Positions 54,136 through 62,796 of a DNA stretch of 64,000 nucleotides are shown here, piece by piece. The stretch is from Bacillus sp. B15-48 (GTDB lineage Bacteria > Bacillota > Bacilli > Bacillales > Cytobacillaceae). The translations under genes were made by a program, and so were the position numbers. A model generated the notes under the pieces. It searched no databases. It had not been told where the DNA came from and worked only from the letters and a program-made list of their open reading frames with translations. The stretch's first letter is position 1. Each line of letters opens with the position of its first letter. Where the stretch lies: the NCBI RefSeq assembly GCF_016879755.1, contig NZ_WOFU01000001.1, positions 248,001-312,000 on the forward strand, in the 5' to 3' direction.

Positions 54136-54219
54136 TACGTTACAAAGAAGGTAAGCAGGAATAACGATAGTAGCAGGGCGAATTTCAACATGGTCCCTGC
54201 TTTTCTTTTTAAACCTCAA

Positions 54220-54250
54220 AAATTGAGCCCCTTACTAATAATAAGGGGCT
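54220..54250 (-). terminator. Terminator of the 45-aa ORF
   Basis: GAGCCCCTTA-ttatt-TAAGGGGCTC, then AATTTTT on the minus strand, immediately after the small ORF stop. Confidence 0.8.
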
Positions 54251-54256
54251 CTTTCA

Positions 54257-54394
54257 TTATTTCTCATCTCGCTCATCATAGGCGATGAGAACAATGTTTT
54301 CGTTCGTTTCTTGGCGAAGTTCCATTTCTAGCTTTTCGATTTTTCCAAGTTGATGATCAGCTAAATTGGCTACGGGAAAACCTTTATTGTCCAT
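54257..54394 (-). CDS. Small acidic protein, 45 aa
   Basis: MDNKGFPVANLADHQLGKIE begins a short soluble protein ending NIVLIAYDERDEK. AAAGGAG lies nine bases before the ATG and a terminator follows the stop, so coding is likely. The middle (KLEMELRQE) is helical. No family recognised with confidence. Confidence 0.75.
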   Translation of the reverse strand: MDNKGFPVANLADHQLGKIEKLEMELRQETNENIVLIAYDERDEK

Positions 54395-54493
54395 CTCAAG
54401 TTGCTCCTTTCGATTTCACATCGTTAAGATTTTCCCCCAGCTTCAAATCATTATGCATCCAATGTTAAAATTCGAAACCGTTATCATTTCAAC

Positions 54494-55942
54494 TTAGCTT
54501 TTAACGGGAAGATCATAACTATTTGCCAACTTATCAACTAATGCGTAGCATTCGGATTTATCATAGCCCTTATATTGGGTTCCTGCTCTTAAGAATAGTG
54601 GATCGCCAGCATAGTATCTTTCGTATAGTTCGTGTCTTGAACCGAAATCAGATACCGCGATGTCTGAAGCGATTTTAAAGATTTTAATTTTCTCGTAAGC
54701 GGATACATCTGCGCCCCTAAAGTACTTGTCAACATCACCACTAACCGGGCTGTCAAAGATTCCTTCATTGGCTGGCTGATACATTAATCCGCCTGCGAGG
54801 ATTTGCTGCATGATTTCTCTAATTCTTGGATACCAGCGATTTCCTGAGTTTCGAATCGCACTAATTGGTGCAAAGTTCGGAACATAGATTCCTTGCTCAT
54901 TTGGCTCCGCAGTCGCCTCTGAAGCAATGATCGCGCCGCGACATAACTCAATGTACGTAGTAATTTCCCCGATTGCATCTTGAACATGTAAAAACTGATT
55001 CGTGTTTACTAGCTCTGTTGCTCGCATTGTCACCCCTGCCAAGAACTGCATTTTCGAAAGGAGACGGACAGATGTTTGGTGAGCGGTAAAAGTATGAGTG
55101 ATGTTGCGAATTTCATTGATGCGATCAACATCCTTATAAACAAATACTCTTTCCCACGGAACAAGCACATCGTCAAATACTAGTACGCCATCTAGTTCAT
55201 CAAATTGGCTTGCTAATGGATGGTCGAACTTTGAATCTCTCGTGTATGGTTCTCTTGCGATCAGTCGAAGGCCTGGAGTGGACATTGGAATCGCAAATGA
55301 AACCGCATACTTTTCATCCGCTTCGCTTAAATTTTGGTTTGTAAATGGCCATACCAATACTTCGTCCGTATATGGACCTGCTGTCGCTAACATCTTTGCG
55401 CCGCGGACAATCAAACCTTCATCTGTTTCGCGAACAACTCCGAGATACGTAAATTCATCTGGTTGCTTTGATGGCGGTTGACTGCGGTCTACTTGTGGAT
55501 TGATTAATACATGAGTCAAATATAAATCATTTTCCTTCACGTATTCAAAATAATCTAACACGTTTTGAGCATATTCGCCAAAGAAGTGAGCATTTGAACT
55601 CCATGCTGTTAATTGTGCAGTCATAAAGTCACTTGAACGACCCATCATTCCATAAGTGGCATCTGCCCATTCTTTATGCATGAGACGACGTTTCTTTAAA
55701 TCTTCCCTTGAGCGCGGAACTAAAAACTGTGTGCCGTGTAAATCATTGTCCTCGCCTTGGAATAACATATAGTCTTTTTTACTTTCTTCTAATTGAAGAT
55801 CATATAAATGCGCGGTTGACTTTACAGCAGGCGCGATTAACGGGTGGGTTGTCGGATCAGTTACTTTCTCATTTCCAATCCAAGTTTCTGGTGGATTGTT
55901 TTTTAACCTCTCGATATAATCTTTTCCACTTCTTGCTGCCAT
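54494..55942 (-). CDS. hpaB: 4-hydroxyphenylacetate 3-monooxygenase, oxygenase component
   Basis: 482 aa, FADH2-dependent two-component phenol hydroxylase (HpaB/PvcC family), hydroxylating a para-phenol to a catechol. Recognisable are ARSGKDYIERLKNNPPETWIG, HKEWADATYGMMGRSSDFM, REPYTRDSKFDHPLASQFDELDGVLVFDDVLVPWERVF and GGLMYQPANEGIF. It needs a flavin reductase (HpaC), which is not in this window. Its promoter region contains the CTAAGATATTAG palindrome shared with other genes of this cluster. Confidence 0.93.
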   Translation of the reverse strand: MAARSGKDYIERLKNNPPETWIGNEKVTDPTTHPLIAPAVKSTAHLYDLQLEESKKDYMLFQGEDNDLHGTQFLVPRSREDLKKRRLMHKEWADATYGMMGRSSDFMTAQLTAWSSNAHFFGEYAQNVLDYFEYVKENDLYLTHVLINPQVDRSQPPSKQPDEFTYLGVVRETDEGLIVRGAKMLATAGPYTDEVLVWPFTNQNLSEADEKYAVSFAIPMSTPGLRLIAREPYTRDSKFDHPLASQFDELDGVLVFDDVLVPWERVFVYKDVDRINEIRNITHTFTAHQTSVRLLSKMQFLAGVTMRATELVNTNQFLHVQDAIGEITTYIELCRGAIIASEATAEPNEQGIYVPNFAPISAIRNSGNRWYPRIREIMQQILAGGLMYQPANEGIFDSPVSGDVDKYFRGADVSAYEKIKIFKIASDIAVSDFGSRHELYERYYAGDPLFLRAGTQYKGYDKSECYALVDKLANSYDLPVKS

Positions 55943-55993
55943 GTTAATTCCTCCCCATTTTTGATAATTAAATGTTTTCTTACTTCTAAGATA

Positions 55994-56005
55994 CTAAGAT
56001 ATTAG
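55994..56005. promoter_or_regulatory. CTAA-N4-TTAG palindrome upstream of hpaB
   Basis: CTAAGATATTAG, flanked by A and T to give ACTAA...TTAGT. Lies 52-63 bases before the hpaB start. The same CTAAN4TTAG occurs at 61643, 61743 and 63781. Confidence 0.6.
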
Positions 56006-56009
56006 TTTG

Positions 56010-56305
56010 TTGTCAAACTATTTTCACAATAAAAATATTGCCAATAGTGTTTTTATTAAAAATTATTATTTCCCTAAAAATTTGTATTTAAAAATCATTT
56101 CGTTTCCATTCTCTGGCTCAGCGAAAAAAAATCTGCTGCTAGCGTTCAGGTTGCAGCACCTAAAGCTAGCACCAAGAGTATAAAGCACGAGACATAGTCA
56201 ATCCTATAGCTGGAAATTGTAATCATGAAGGGGAAACACTCTGCTCCTCAATAGATCAGTGGCTTAATAATTAATCGTTCAATAACTACAGCTTTTTATA
56301 AAACA
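56010..56305. other. Intergenic region between GntR gene and hpaB
   Basis: About 300 bases. Apart from the palindrome just before it, GCTGCTAGC...GCTAGC shows weak symmetry near 56140-56170. No terminator with a clear T run and no ORF. Confidence 0.3.
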
Positions 56306-56989
56306 TTACGGCAATGAGCTGCGCAAATTTCCAATGAAATTTTGCGTATATTCGAGCATGCTCTCCTTTGCCAGTTTCCCATTTCTTGCTTTAATATGTT
56401 GAATGATTTCGCCATGACTCGTTAGTGAAATGACTGGGTCAAACATAAAATAATCAAATGAATTTAAAAGATAAAAATCCGTTAAATTCCAAATTTTTAT
56501 CGTTTGAGCCTTGATCATCTCTGAATGAGTCATCATAAAAATCGCGAAATGGGTTTCGCGGGTGAATTTTAAATAGTTTAGCTTATCTCTTAGCTTCTCA
56601 GGATTCTTCTGTTGCTTCGCAAAATAATTTTCGATATACTCGAACTCTTCCTCTGTATGATAGATAGCAGCAAGTTCTGCACAGAGAGATTCGAGGGTAG
56701 AGCTTAGTAAAAGCTGGTCTAAAATATTCTTCTTGTTATAATCCACCACTTTACAGCCTGACTGAGGGATGATTTCGATATAGCCATCACTCTGGAGCAT
56801 TTTCATCGCATCCATAACAGGTCTTCTTGAAACGTCAAATTTTTCAATCAATTCATTGACTAAAATTTTCTCTCCAAATTTCCATTTACCTGTTAATAAC
56901 TCTTTTTTCAGCTCATCATAAACGGCAACAGATTTCATCTTCACCGAGCTCTTTTGATATACATTTTGAAAATATTCCATTCTTTCCAC
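56306..56989 (-). CDS. GntR-family regulator 1 (FadR subgroup)
   Basis: 227 aa. N-terminal winged helix (KFGEKILVNELIEKFDVSRRPVMDAMKMLQSDGYIEIIPQSGCKVV, residues ~37-82), C-terminal all-helical FCD ligand domain (LLSSTLESLCAELAAIYHTEEEFEYIENYF...). It is a paralogue of the next gene; both share PQSGC(K/R)V and LxxSSxxEALCAELAA. Likely senses an aromatic or acid effector for the surrounding catabolic genes. The ATG at 56989 follows AGAAGGTGG. Confidence 0.9.
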   Translation of the reverse strand: MERMEYFQNVYQKSSVKMKSVAVYDELKKELLTGKWKFGEKILVNELIEKFDVSRRPVMDAMKMLQSDGYIEIIPQSGCKVVDYNKKNILDQLLLSSTLESLCAELAAIYHTEEEFEYIENYFAKQQKNPEKLRDKLNYLKFTRETHFAIFMMTHSEMIKAQTIKIWNLTDFYLLNSFDYFMFDPVISLTSHGEIIQHIKARNGKLAKESMLEYTQNFIGNLRSSLP

Positions 56990-57061
56990 CTTCTAACCAT
57001 TGACTATTTTTAACAACTAAACGACCATTTAAATGAATATGAAAGTATATTTAACTAAATT

Positions 57062-57075
57062 TTAGAATATTCTAA
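57062..57075. promoter_or_regulatory. 14-bp perfect palindrome between the GntR genes
   Basis: TTAGAATATTCTAA lies 73-86 bases before GntR gene 1. Its half-sites (TTAG/CTAA) are those of the CTAAN4TTAG sites in inverted order. Confidence 0.45.
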
Positions 57076-57105
57076 CATGATTATATCGTAATTTCCTCAT
57101 TTTTT

Positions 57106-57783
57106 CTAAACAATCGTTGATGGTAAACGAGGTTTTAGTAAATCAATGTACGCACGGATGTGTCTTCTCATAAACATAAACGCTTTGTCCGCATCTCTTT
57201 TTTCAATAAATTGAAAGATCTCATCATGATAATTAAAAGATTCTAGAATGTCGAATGTAGAGTCGTCGAATAGGTTTAGAATATAAAAATAGTTCAAGTC
57301 CAACATACGCATCGTTTCTTTCATGATTCGCGAGGAATGGGTCATTTTTGCAATTCGATAATGGACTTCACGATTGTATTTATAATAATGGATTTTTTCT
57401 GTTGCATTTCCAAGCAGTTGTTTACTCTGCTGCTGGTAATGCTTTAAGTCATTTATTTCTTTTTCTGTATGGTTGCTCGCTGCTAATTCAGCACATAGTG
57501 CTTCAATCGATGAACTTAGGATTAATTGATCGAGCATTTCACTTTTTGAATAACTGATGACTCTACAACCTGATTGAGGGATAATCATAATAAAACCATC
57601 ATTTTCAAGCATTTTAAGCGCATCCATAATCGGACTTCTTGAAATGCCAAATTTGCTAATTAATTCTGTAACCGAAATTTCATCACCAAAATTCCATAAG
57701 CCGGACATCAGTTCTTCCTTGATTTTATTATAAGCGATAAGCGATTTTGTAATTGTTCCTTTTGTTTCATAATCAAATAACAA
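57106..57783 (-). CDS. GntR-family regulator 2 (FadR subgroup)
   Basis: 225 aa paralogue of the neighbouring regulator: winged helix (NFGDEISVTELISKFGISRSPIMDALKMLENDGFIMIIPQSGCRVI) plus FCD domain (LDQLILSSSIEALCAELAASNHTEKEIND). Having two related regulators in tandem suggests either two effectors or hetero-regulation. It lies 69 bp after the YczE-like gene on the same strand. Confidence 0.9.
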   Translation of the reverse strand: MLFDYETKGTITKSLIAYNKIKEELMSGLWNFGDEISVTELISKFGISRSPIMDALKMLENDGFIMIIPQSGCRVISYSKSEMLDQLILSSSIEALCAELAASNHTEKEINDLKHYQQQSKQLLGNATEKIHYYKYNREVHYRIAKMTHSSRIMKETMRMLDLNYFYILNLFDDSTFDILESFNYHDEIFQFIEKRDADKAFMFMRRHIRAYIDLLKPRLPSTIV

Positions 57784-57852
57784 ATGACGTCCCTCCTACT
57801 CTGTCATAATGCTAAAAGAGACCACTCGATAAAAATTGAGTGGCTTGACCAT

Positions 57853-58512
57853 TTAATGTCCCTGTCGTAAGTCCTTCTCGTCGTCTAGCGGTTGGACAGA
57901 ATCGCTTAACTTTTTAAAATATTTTTCCATTGATGGATAAAAATAACCGATAACTGGCCCCATTCCAAAAACCATAATCCACGTTCCAATTCCAATCGGT
58001 CCGCCAATGAGATAGGCACTCACGACAATAATCACCGAAAACAACGTCCGAGATGTAGAGAGTTTTAGTTTCATATATTCGTGAATCAACAACATCATGG
58101 CATCAGGTGGGGATGGTGAAAATTTCGATTGTAAATACATCGCCACCCCTATGCCAATGAACACCAATCCAAAAATAATATAGAGGATTTTCCCTAATAA
58201 TAGATCTGGAATATAAATTTGCTTGATTATATACATCCATAAATCGATTGCTACACCAGCAATAAAGGAAGTGAAGAACGCCAGAATATCTAATCTCGTT
58301 CGTCGGACAAGGGAAATAATGACTAATAAACACGCACCAATAATTACTTCCCAACTTCCTACTGTCAAGCCAAATAGCTGCTGCATTCCAACTAGTAGTG
58401 AAGGCATTGGAGAAGCACCTAATTGGGAATACACCGATAAAGTTAGTCCTAAGGATAGGACCAAAATTCCTACAAAGTAAAAATAAAGTCGAACTTTTAC
58501 CAAATTGGACAT
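57853..58512 (-). CDS. YczE/YyaS-like membrane protein
   Basis: 219 aa, five to six membrane segments, resembling B. subtilis YczE (DUF6198). Typical parts are LSLGLTLSVYSQLGASPMPSLLVGM, AGVAIDLWMYI, FGLVFIGIGVAMYLQSKFSPSPPDAMML and GPIGIGTWIMVFGMGPVIGYFYP. Transport or maturation roles have been proposed for relatives, none established. It sits between the TRAP permease and the regulators in one transcription direction and may belong to the uptake system. Confidence 0.82.
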   Translation of the reverse strand: MSNLVKVRLYFYFVGILVLSLGLTLSVYSQLGASPMPSLLVGMQQLFGLTVGSWEVIIGACLLVIISLVRRTRLDILAFFTSFIAGVAIDLWMYIIKQIYIPDLLLGKILYIIFGLVFIGIGVAMYLQSKFSPSPPDAMMLLIHEYMKLKLSTSRTLFSVIIVVSAYLIGGPIGIGTWIMVFGMGPVIGYFYPSMEKYFKKLSDSVQPLDDEKDLRQGH

Positions 58513-58541
58513 TCTTTTTTCCTCGCCTTCCCTCCTCTACC

Positions 58542-59837
58542 TTAAAGAGCAATCGTCATCAATTGCGGAAAAGCAACGAAAATCGCAATAAACAGGATAT
58601 AAGCAATTAAGAATAAACTCGTCCCTCTAAAGATGGTAAACAAAGAAGTTCCAGGGGTCAGTCCATGGACGACAAACACATTTAAACCAATTGGAGGAGT
58701 TATTGCACCCATACTTGTGATTACACACATCATAATTCCAAACCATACTGGATCGTAGCCAAGGCCAGTAACAATTGGGAAAAAGACTGGAATCGCAATC
58801 ATCAAGAAGCCCATCGCATCCATCAGCGCGCCACCAACAACAAAAATTAAAATAATAATGAGCATAATGATGATCGAGCTAACTTGAAGAGAATTGATGA
58901 AATCAGAAATCGTAAATGATAGTCTTGCCATCGTTAAAAATCTTCCGAAGATGATCGCACCGACCATCAACATCATGATCATCGCCGACGTTTTTAAGGT
59001 TGAAACAAGTGCGCCTTTAAATTTCGCCCATGTAAGCTTCCGCATCAACAAAGTGATAACAATTGCCCCAAAGGCTCCGAAAGCACCAGATTCCGTTGGT
59101 GAGAACCAGCCTAAAAACAACCCACCAATAACGAACGCAAAAAGAGCAAAGATTGGAGCCACTCTTAATGTTGAAGTAAGACGATCTTTCATCGTAAACT
59201 TCTCTGTGCTTGGTGGTCCATAATCAGGCTTTCGCCAACATATTAAGAAAACGACTAAAAGCATCAAGCCTACAAGCACGACAGCAGGCAGAATACTCGC
59301 GAGAAACAAATCACCGATTGACTGCTGCGTTAAAATCGCGATAACGATGAGAACCGTGCTTGGAGGAATAATTGTTCCTAATGTTCCTCCGGTAGCAATC
59401 GCCCCTGTACTCAAGGTTTCGTGGTATTTGTACTTCTTTAATTCAGGGAGTGCAATCGTTCCAATCGTCGCTGCTGTTGCTGAGTTAGATCCTGAAATGG
59501 AAGCAAATCCAGCACTGGCAAGAATGGTTGTCGCTGCCATTCCTCCGCGAAAACGTCCGATCCATTTATAGGCAGCATCAAATATATACTGACTAATCCC
59601 GGCCCTAAAGACAATTTCACCCATAAAAATATAAAGCGGGATAACACTCAATGAATAATTCGAAAATTCCGTCCATACATTTGATGATAGCAATCGAAAC
59701 GCAGCTTCTGGTTGAGGAGATAAGATCATCAATCCTAAAAAGCCAACAATGAACATCGAAAAACTGATTGGCATCCGCAACATGATTAAGATCGCTAACA
59801 AAACTAATGCCAAAAGAGCAATTGTACTAGGATTCAT
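58542..59837 (-). CDS. dctM: TRAP transporter large permease (DctM)
   Basis: ~431 aa, about 12-13 membrane segments, ion-coupled transport channel of the TRAP family. It begins NPSTIALLALVLLAILIMLRMPISFSM, and has SGSNSATAATIGTIALPEL and the central SPTESGAFGAFGAI motif, both hallmarks of DctM. Overlaps dctQ by a few bases; AAAGGAG precedes the ATG pair at 59837-59840. Works with DctQ and DctP. Confidence 0.95.
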   Translation of the reverse strand: MNPSTIALLALVLLAILIMLRMPISFSMFIVGFLGLMILSPQPEAAFRLLSSNVWTEFSNYSLSVIPLYIFMGEIVFRAGISQYIFDAAYKWIGRFRGGMAATTILASAGFASISGSNSATAATIGTIALPELKKYKYHETLSTGAIATGGTLGTIIPPSTVLIVIAILTQQSIGDLFLASILPAVVLVGLMLLVVFLICWRKPDYGPPSTEKFTMKDRLTSTLRVAPIFALFAFVIGGLFLGWFSPTESGAFGAFGAIVITLLMRKLTWAKFKGALVSTLKTSAMIMMLMVGAIIFGRFLTMARLSFTISDFINSLQVSSIIIMLIIILIFVVGGALMDAMGFLMIAIPVFFPIVTGLGYDPVWFGIMMCVITSMGAITPPIGLNVFVVHGLTPGTSLFTIFRGTSLFLIAYILFIAIFVAFPQLMTIAL

Positions 59838-60324
59838 CATCTTTCTCCTTTCCAAATAAGATCTCGATCAACTCAACAAAGAGCGTGAAAATCAACCCAA
59901 AAATACCAACCGCAGTCACGATAATGAATGGATAATATGGAATTCTTAGTGTACTAGATAAAACACCTTGGTCTTTTAAACTGATACCGTACTGAATAAG
60001 TTGAGTCATTAAGAGAATAAAAAAGGCGAGGGCTAAAACCGTGACAATGACACCTATAATTTTTTTAAAAAGTGCATTAAATTTATTAAAGAGCAAATCA
60101 ATATAAACATGGGTTTTGCTAATTTGTGCACTGCCAAGACTGAATGCAGTCGTAATCGCAGCTAACCAGCTTACCGTCTCAATGATTCCCGAATAAGGAT
60201 TGGTGAATGTTCGGATCGTCCCGTTAAAAACGACTAAAAGCATCGAAACGACTAACGAGGTACCGGCAAGTGACAGCATCACATTATTCAATTTAAGGTT
60301 GATCGCCTTAAGTATTGTGACCAT
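59827..60324 (-). CDS. dctQ: TRAP transporter small permease (DctQ)
   Basis: 165 aa, four membrane segments, with a DctQ-like ETVSWLAAITTAFSLGSAQISKTHVYIDLL motif. Forms the membrane complex with DctM. Overlaps the dctM start, which implies translational coupling. Confidence 0.92.
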   Translation of the reverse strand: MVTILKAINLKLNNVMLSLAGTSLVVSMLLVVFNGTIRTFTNPYSGIIETVSWLAAITTAFSLGSAQISKTHVYIDLLFNKFNALFKKIIGVIVTVLALAFFILLMTQLIQYGISLKDQGVLSSTLRIPYYPFIIVTAVGIFGLIFTLFVELIEILFGKEKDDES

Positions 60325-60469
60325 TGTTTACAACCTCCTTTTAAAACGATGTGATGATTTCCATCCTTCTGAAGCACAAAAGGAGAGGACATAATAACGC
60401 TTTTGTTAAATGTTGCAAGAAAAGATTGTCGGAAATCATTCCCACAATCTTTCCCTCCACTCTGCTCGT

Positions 60470-61525
60470 CTATTTCGCTGAATACTCTTCAAGCAATTCG
60501 TGCACTCGGCCTAGATACTCTTCGGCTGGTAAGCCTTTTTCTTTTGCCTTTTGCACGTATTCATCTTGGAGCTCTTGAATTTTTGCATCCCATTTGTCTT
60601 TCTCGCCATCTTTCAAAGAGACGATCTCAACGCCGTGTTCTTCTTTACTCCATTCCAATACACCTTCAATATGATTATCAAGGTATTGTCCGGCAATGAC
60701 CGGCATTTCTACTTTTAGCGCTTGAATCTCTGCTTTTACGTCTTCTGGCAATGTCTCATACTTATTTTTATTCATAACCGCAACCAATGTCGTGATCGCT
60801 AACGGATAGTCCGTTACATAGCCGACCAATTCAGCAAAGCCAACATCTTTTAAGTTTCCGCGATCAGACACATATCCACTTATAATCCCTGTTTGTAATG
60901 CTTGCGCTTGCTCCGCATTACTCATTCCGACAGGAGCACCGCCTAGTCTCTCAAGAACTGGTGTTAGCGCACCGCCGATGCGAATTTGTTCCCCTTTAAG
61001 GGCATCTAAGCTATCAATTGGCTTTGTACTATGAATCGCCATTGCATCCGTTGTAAACACTTTAATAATTTCATATTGATCTAATACTTCCGAAGGATAT
61101 TCTTGTAACAGCGTATCCATCACTTGACTAGCAACCTCCGCTGTAGAATAACCACGAGTAATTTCAGCAATCTCCTCTAGCGGGAAACGGCCAGGTTCAT
61201 AAGAAAGAGCCACTATACCAATATCTGCTGTATTATTTGCAACTCCATCAAGCATGTTTCCTGCATCAAGCAATGTTCCACTAAAATAAATATCTACATC
61301 GACTTTTCCGTCTGTTCTCTCTTTAATTTCATTTGACCATGTTTGTGCAACAACACCTGGATATGTTTTTTCTGGTGAAAAGAACGCATAACTTAACTTG
61401 ATCGCATCAGCTGATGAACTGTTACCCCCATCTCCATCTGAGTTCGAGCCTGCCGACTCTCCACCACAGGCTGCTAGAACCAAAACGAAAAACACGACTA
61501 CTAACCCCTTAAAATACTTCTTCAT
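60470..61525 (-). CDS. dctP: TRAP transporter substrate-binding lipoprotein (DctP)
   Basis: 351 aa. Lipoprotein signal with VLVLAAC (Cys20) and a Gly/Ser-rich linker (SAGSNSDGDGGNSSSADA). DctP-fold body: LSYAFFSPEKTYPGVVAQTWSNEIKERTDGKVDVDIYFSGTLL..., the second-lobe GEQIRIGGALTPVLERLGGAPVGM with the family arginine. The composition suggests binding of an organic acid; cluster context points to an aromatic or phenylpropanoid acid. First gene of dctP-dctQ-dctM. Confidence 0.92.
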   Translation of the reverse strand: MKKYFKGLVVVFFVLVLAACGGESAGSNSDGDGGNSSSADAIKLSYAFFSPEKTYPGVVAQTWSNEIKERTDGKVDVDIYFSGTLLDAGNMLDGVANNTADIGIVALSYEPGRFPLEEIAEITRGYSTAEVASQVMDTLLQEYPSEVLDQYEIIKVFTTDAMAIHSTKPIDSLDALKGEQIRIGGALTPVLERLGGAPVGMSNAEQAQALQTGIISGYVSDRGNLKDVGFAELVGYVTDYPLAITTLVAVMNKNKYETLPEDVKAEIQALKVEMPVIAGQYLDNHIEGVLEWSKEEHGVEIVSLKDGEKDKWDAKIQELQDEYVQKAKEKGLPAEEYLGRVHELLEEYSAK

Positions 61526-61568
61526 CCCTTTTCCCCCTTATATACTTAAAGAATATACATGATGCAAT

Positions 61569-61582
61569 TGTAAGCGCTATTA
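61569..61582. promoter_or_regulatory. Candidate CcpA cre site upstream of dctP
   Basis: TGTAAGCGCTATTA agrees with the cre consensus TGWAAGCGYTWNCA at 13 of 14 positions. It lies 44-57 bases before the dctP start, compatible with carbon catabolite repression. Confidence 0.55.
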
Positions 61583-61585
61583 TTT

Positions 61586-61608
61586 CTAGCATGATTAAAG
61601 AATGCTAG
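61586..61608. promoter_or_regulatory. Inverted repeat CTAGCAT-N9-ATGCTAG before dctP
   Basis: Perfect 7-bp arms at 61586-61592 and 61602-61608. A second, offset pair ATGATGCAA (61559) / TTGCATCAT (61610) surrounds it. Operator candidates, regulator unknown. Confidence 0.5.
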
Positions 61609-61642
61609 TTTGCATCATTTGCACTATTAAGATATTAACATT

Positions 61643-61754
61643 CTAATACATTAGTTGTAATTAGACTAGTGTTTTTACTCATAAATTTCAGAAATTACTA
61701 ATTTTACGATATTTAAGAAAACTATATCATTCAACTAACCTTCTAATATGTTAG
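61643..61754. promoter_or_regulatory. Two CTAA-N4-TTAG palindromes in the dctP promoter region
   Basis: CTAATACATTAG at 61643-61654 and CTAATATGTTAG at 61743-61754, both preceded by T and followed by TTG. Same motif as before hpaB and the dioxygenase gene. Confidence 0.6.
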
Positions 61755-61841
61755 TTGAATGATTGGTAGGCTCACATTTCCCTCTGTAAACCTACCATTC
61801 AATCCGTGTTTATTTAATAGATACTTGTTATATTCATGAAA

Positions 61842-61884
61842 AACTTTGATCGCACAAATGAGCTGTTGTCCGATCAAAGTCGTT
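61842..61884 (-). terminator. Terminator of the hydrolase gene
   Basis: Minus strand CTTTGATCG...CGATCAAAG followed by TTTTTC; 8-9 bp stem with an 18-base loop. Confidence 0.75.
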
Positions 61885-61901
61885 TTACATTTGATTGTTT
61901 G

Positions 61902-62744
61902 TTATTTCTTTAAAAAGTTAATGATTACGTTGTTGAAGTCTTCAACTTTTTCCCATTGCGGCCAATGTCCGGCATCTTTAATGACCGTTAGTTCACTGCC
62001 AGGAATCATGTCTTGAATCGGCTTCGCTTCTTCCACCGTTGAAGTTGGATCGTGGTCCGTCCATGCTAATAATGTTGGCACGTCGATTTTTCCACACCAT
62101 GATGGATCCCAACTGTAATTTTGTCTAAAATCAAGATCTTGAAGAGCAACAATATTATGAACTGCTTGTAGATAAGAAGGTTGTGTATAGATTTTGTAAC
62201 GAGCTTCGATCAGTTCATCGGTTACTTGACTTTTATCATACATTAACCATTCAAGTCTTGTTTTCACATTTTCATAGTTTGCTTCGACAACCGCTTTGAT
62301 TGTTGATTCTTTTAGCTTTGCCATAACTTCAACTTTGTTGTTTACATTTCCCGGTGTATTTAGTACCAACGCTTTCGCAATCCCAGGATGATGTGCAGCA
62401 AACCAAGCAGCTACCCATCCGCCTAATGATTCACCAGATAAATAGAGTTCCTTTAAACCAAGTGCTTGAATTGTCCATAATAAGTGATCACTATAGGAAT
62501 CAATTCCATATGGGCGGTTTGGCTTTTCTGTGTAGCCATGACCTAGCATGTCAATACAAATGACACGGAAATGCTCACTTAGCCCTCTAATATTGCGAGC
62601 ATACGCTTCAATATGACCGCCTGTTCCATGAAGCAAAATAAGTGGGTCGCCGGTTCCTGCTTCAAGTACTCTCGTTTTAATTCCATTTGCATCTACATAA
62701 TAATTTTTAAATTCTAAATCGGCAATATCTGTCCAAATTGACAT
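61902..62744 (-). CDS. Alpha/beta hydrolase (MhpC-like)
   Basis: 280 aa alpha/beta hydrolase. Oxyanion HGTGGH region near residue 40, nucleophile elbow GESLGG (serine), catalytic aspartate in WTDHDPT and histidine in DAGHWPQWE. Resembles meta-cleavage product hydrolases (MhpC/HsaD/XylF type), which split the ring-fission product made by an extradiol dioxygenase; that enzyme is encoded just upstream with a 52-bp gap. The start at 62744 is set by GGAGGAG five bases upstream. Confidence 0.88.
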   Translation of the reverse strand: MSIWTDIADLEFKNYYVDANGIKTRVLEAGTGDPLILLHGTGGHIEAYARNIRGLSEHFRVICIDMLGHGYTEKPNRPYGIDSYSDHLLWTIQALGLKELYLSGESLGGWVAAWFAAHHPGIAKALVLNTPGNVNNKVEVMAKLKESTIKAVVEANYENVKTRLEWLMYDKSQVTDELIEARYKIYTQPSYLQAVHNIVALQDLDFRQNYSWDPSWCGKIDVPTLLAWTDHDPTSTVEEAKPIQDMIPGSELTVIKDAGHWPQWEKVEDFNNVIINFLKK

Positions 62745-62796
62745 GAAATCTCCTCCATCTTTTCTTTTCTTTATGCTGCTTTTCAACGTCTTTTTG

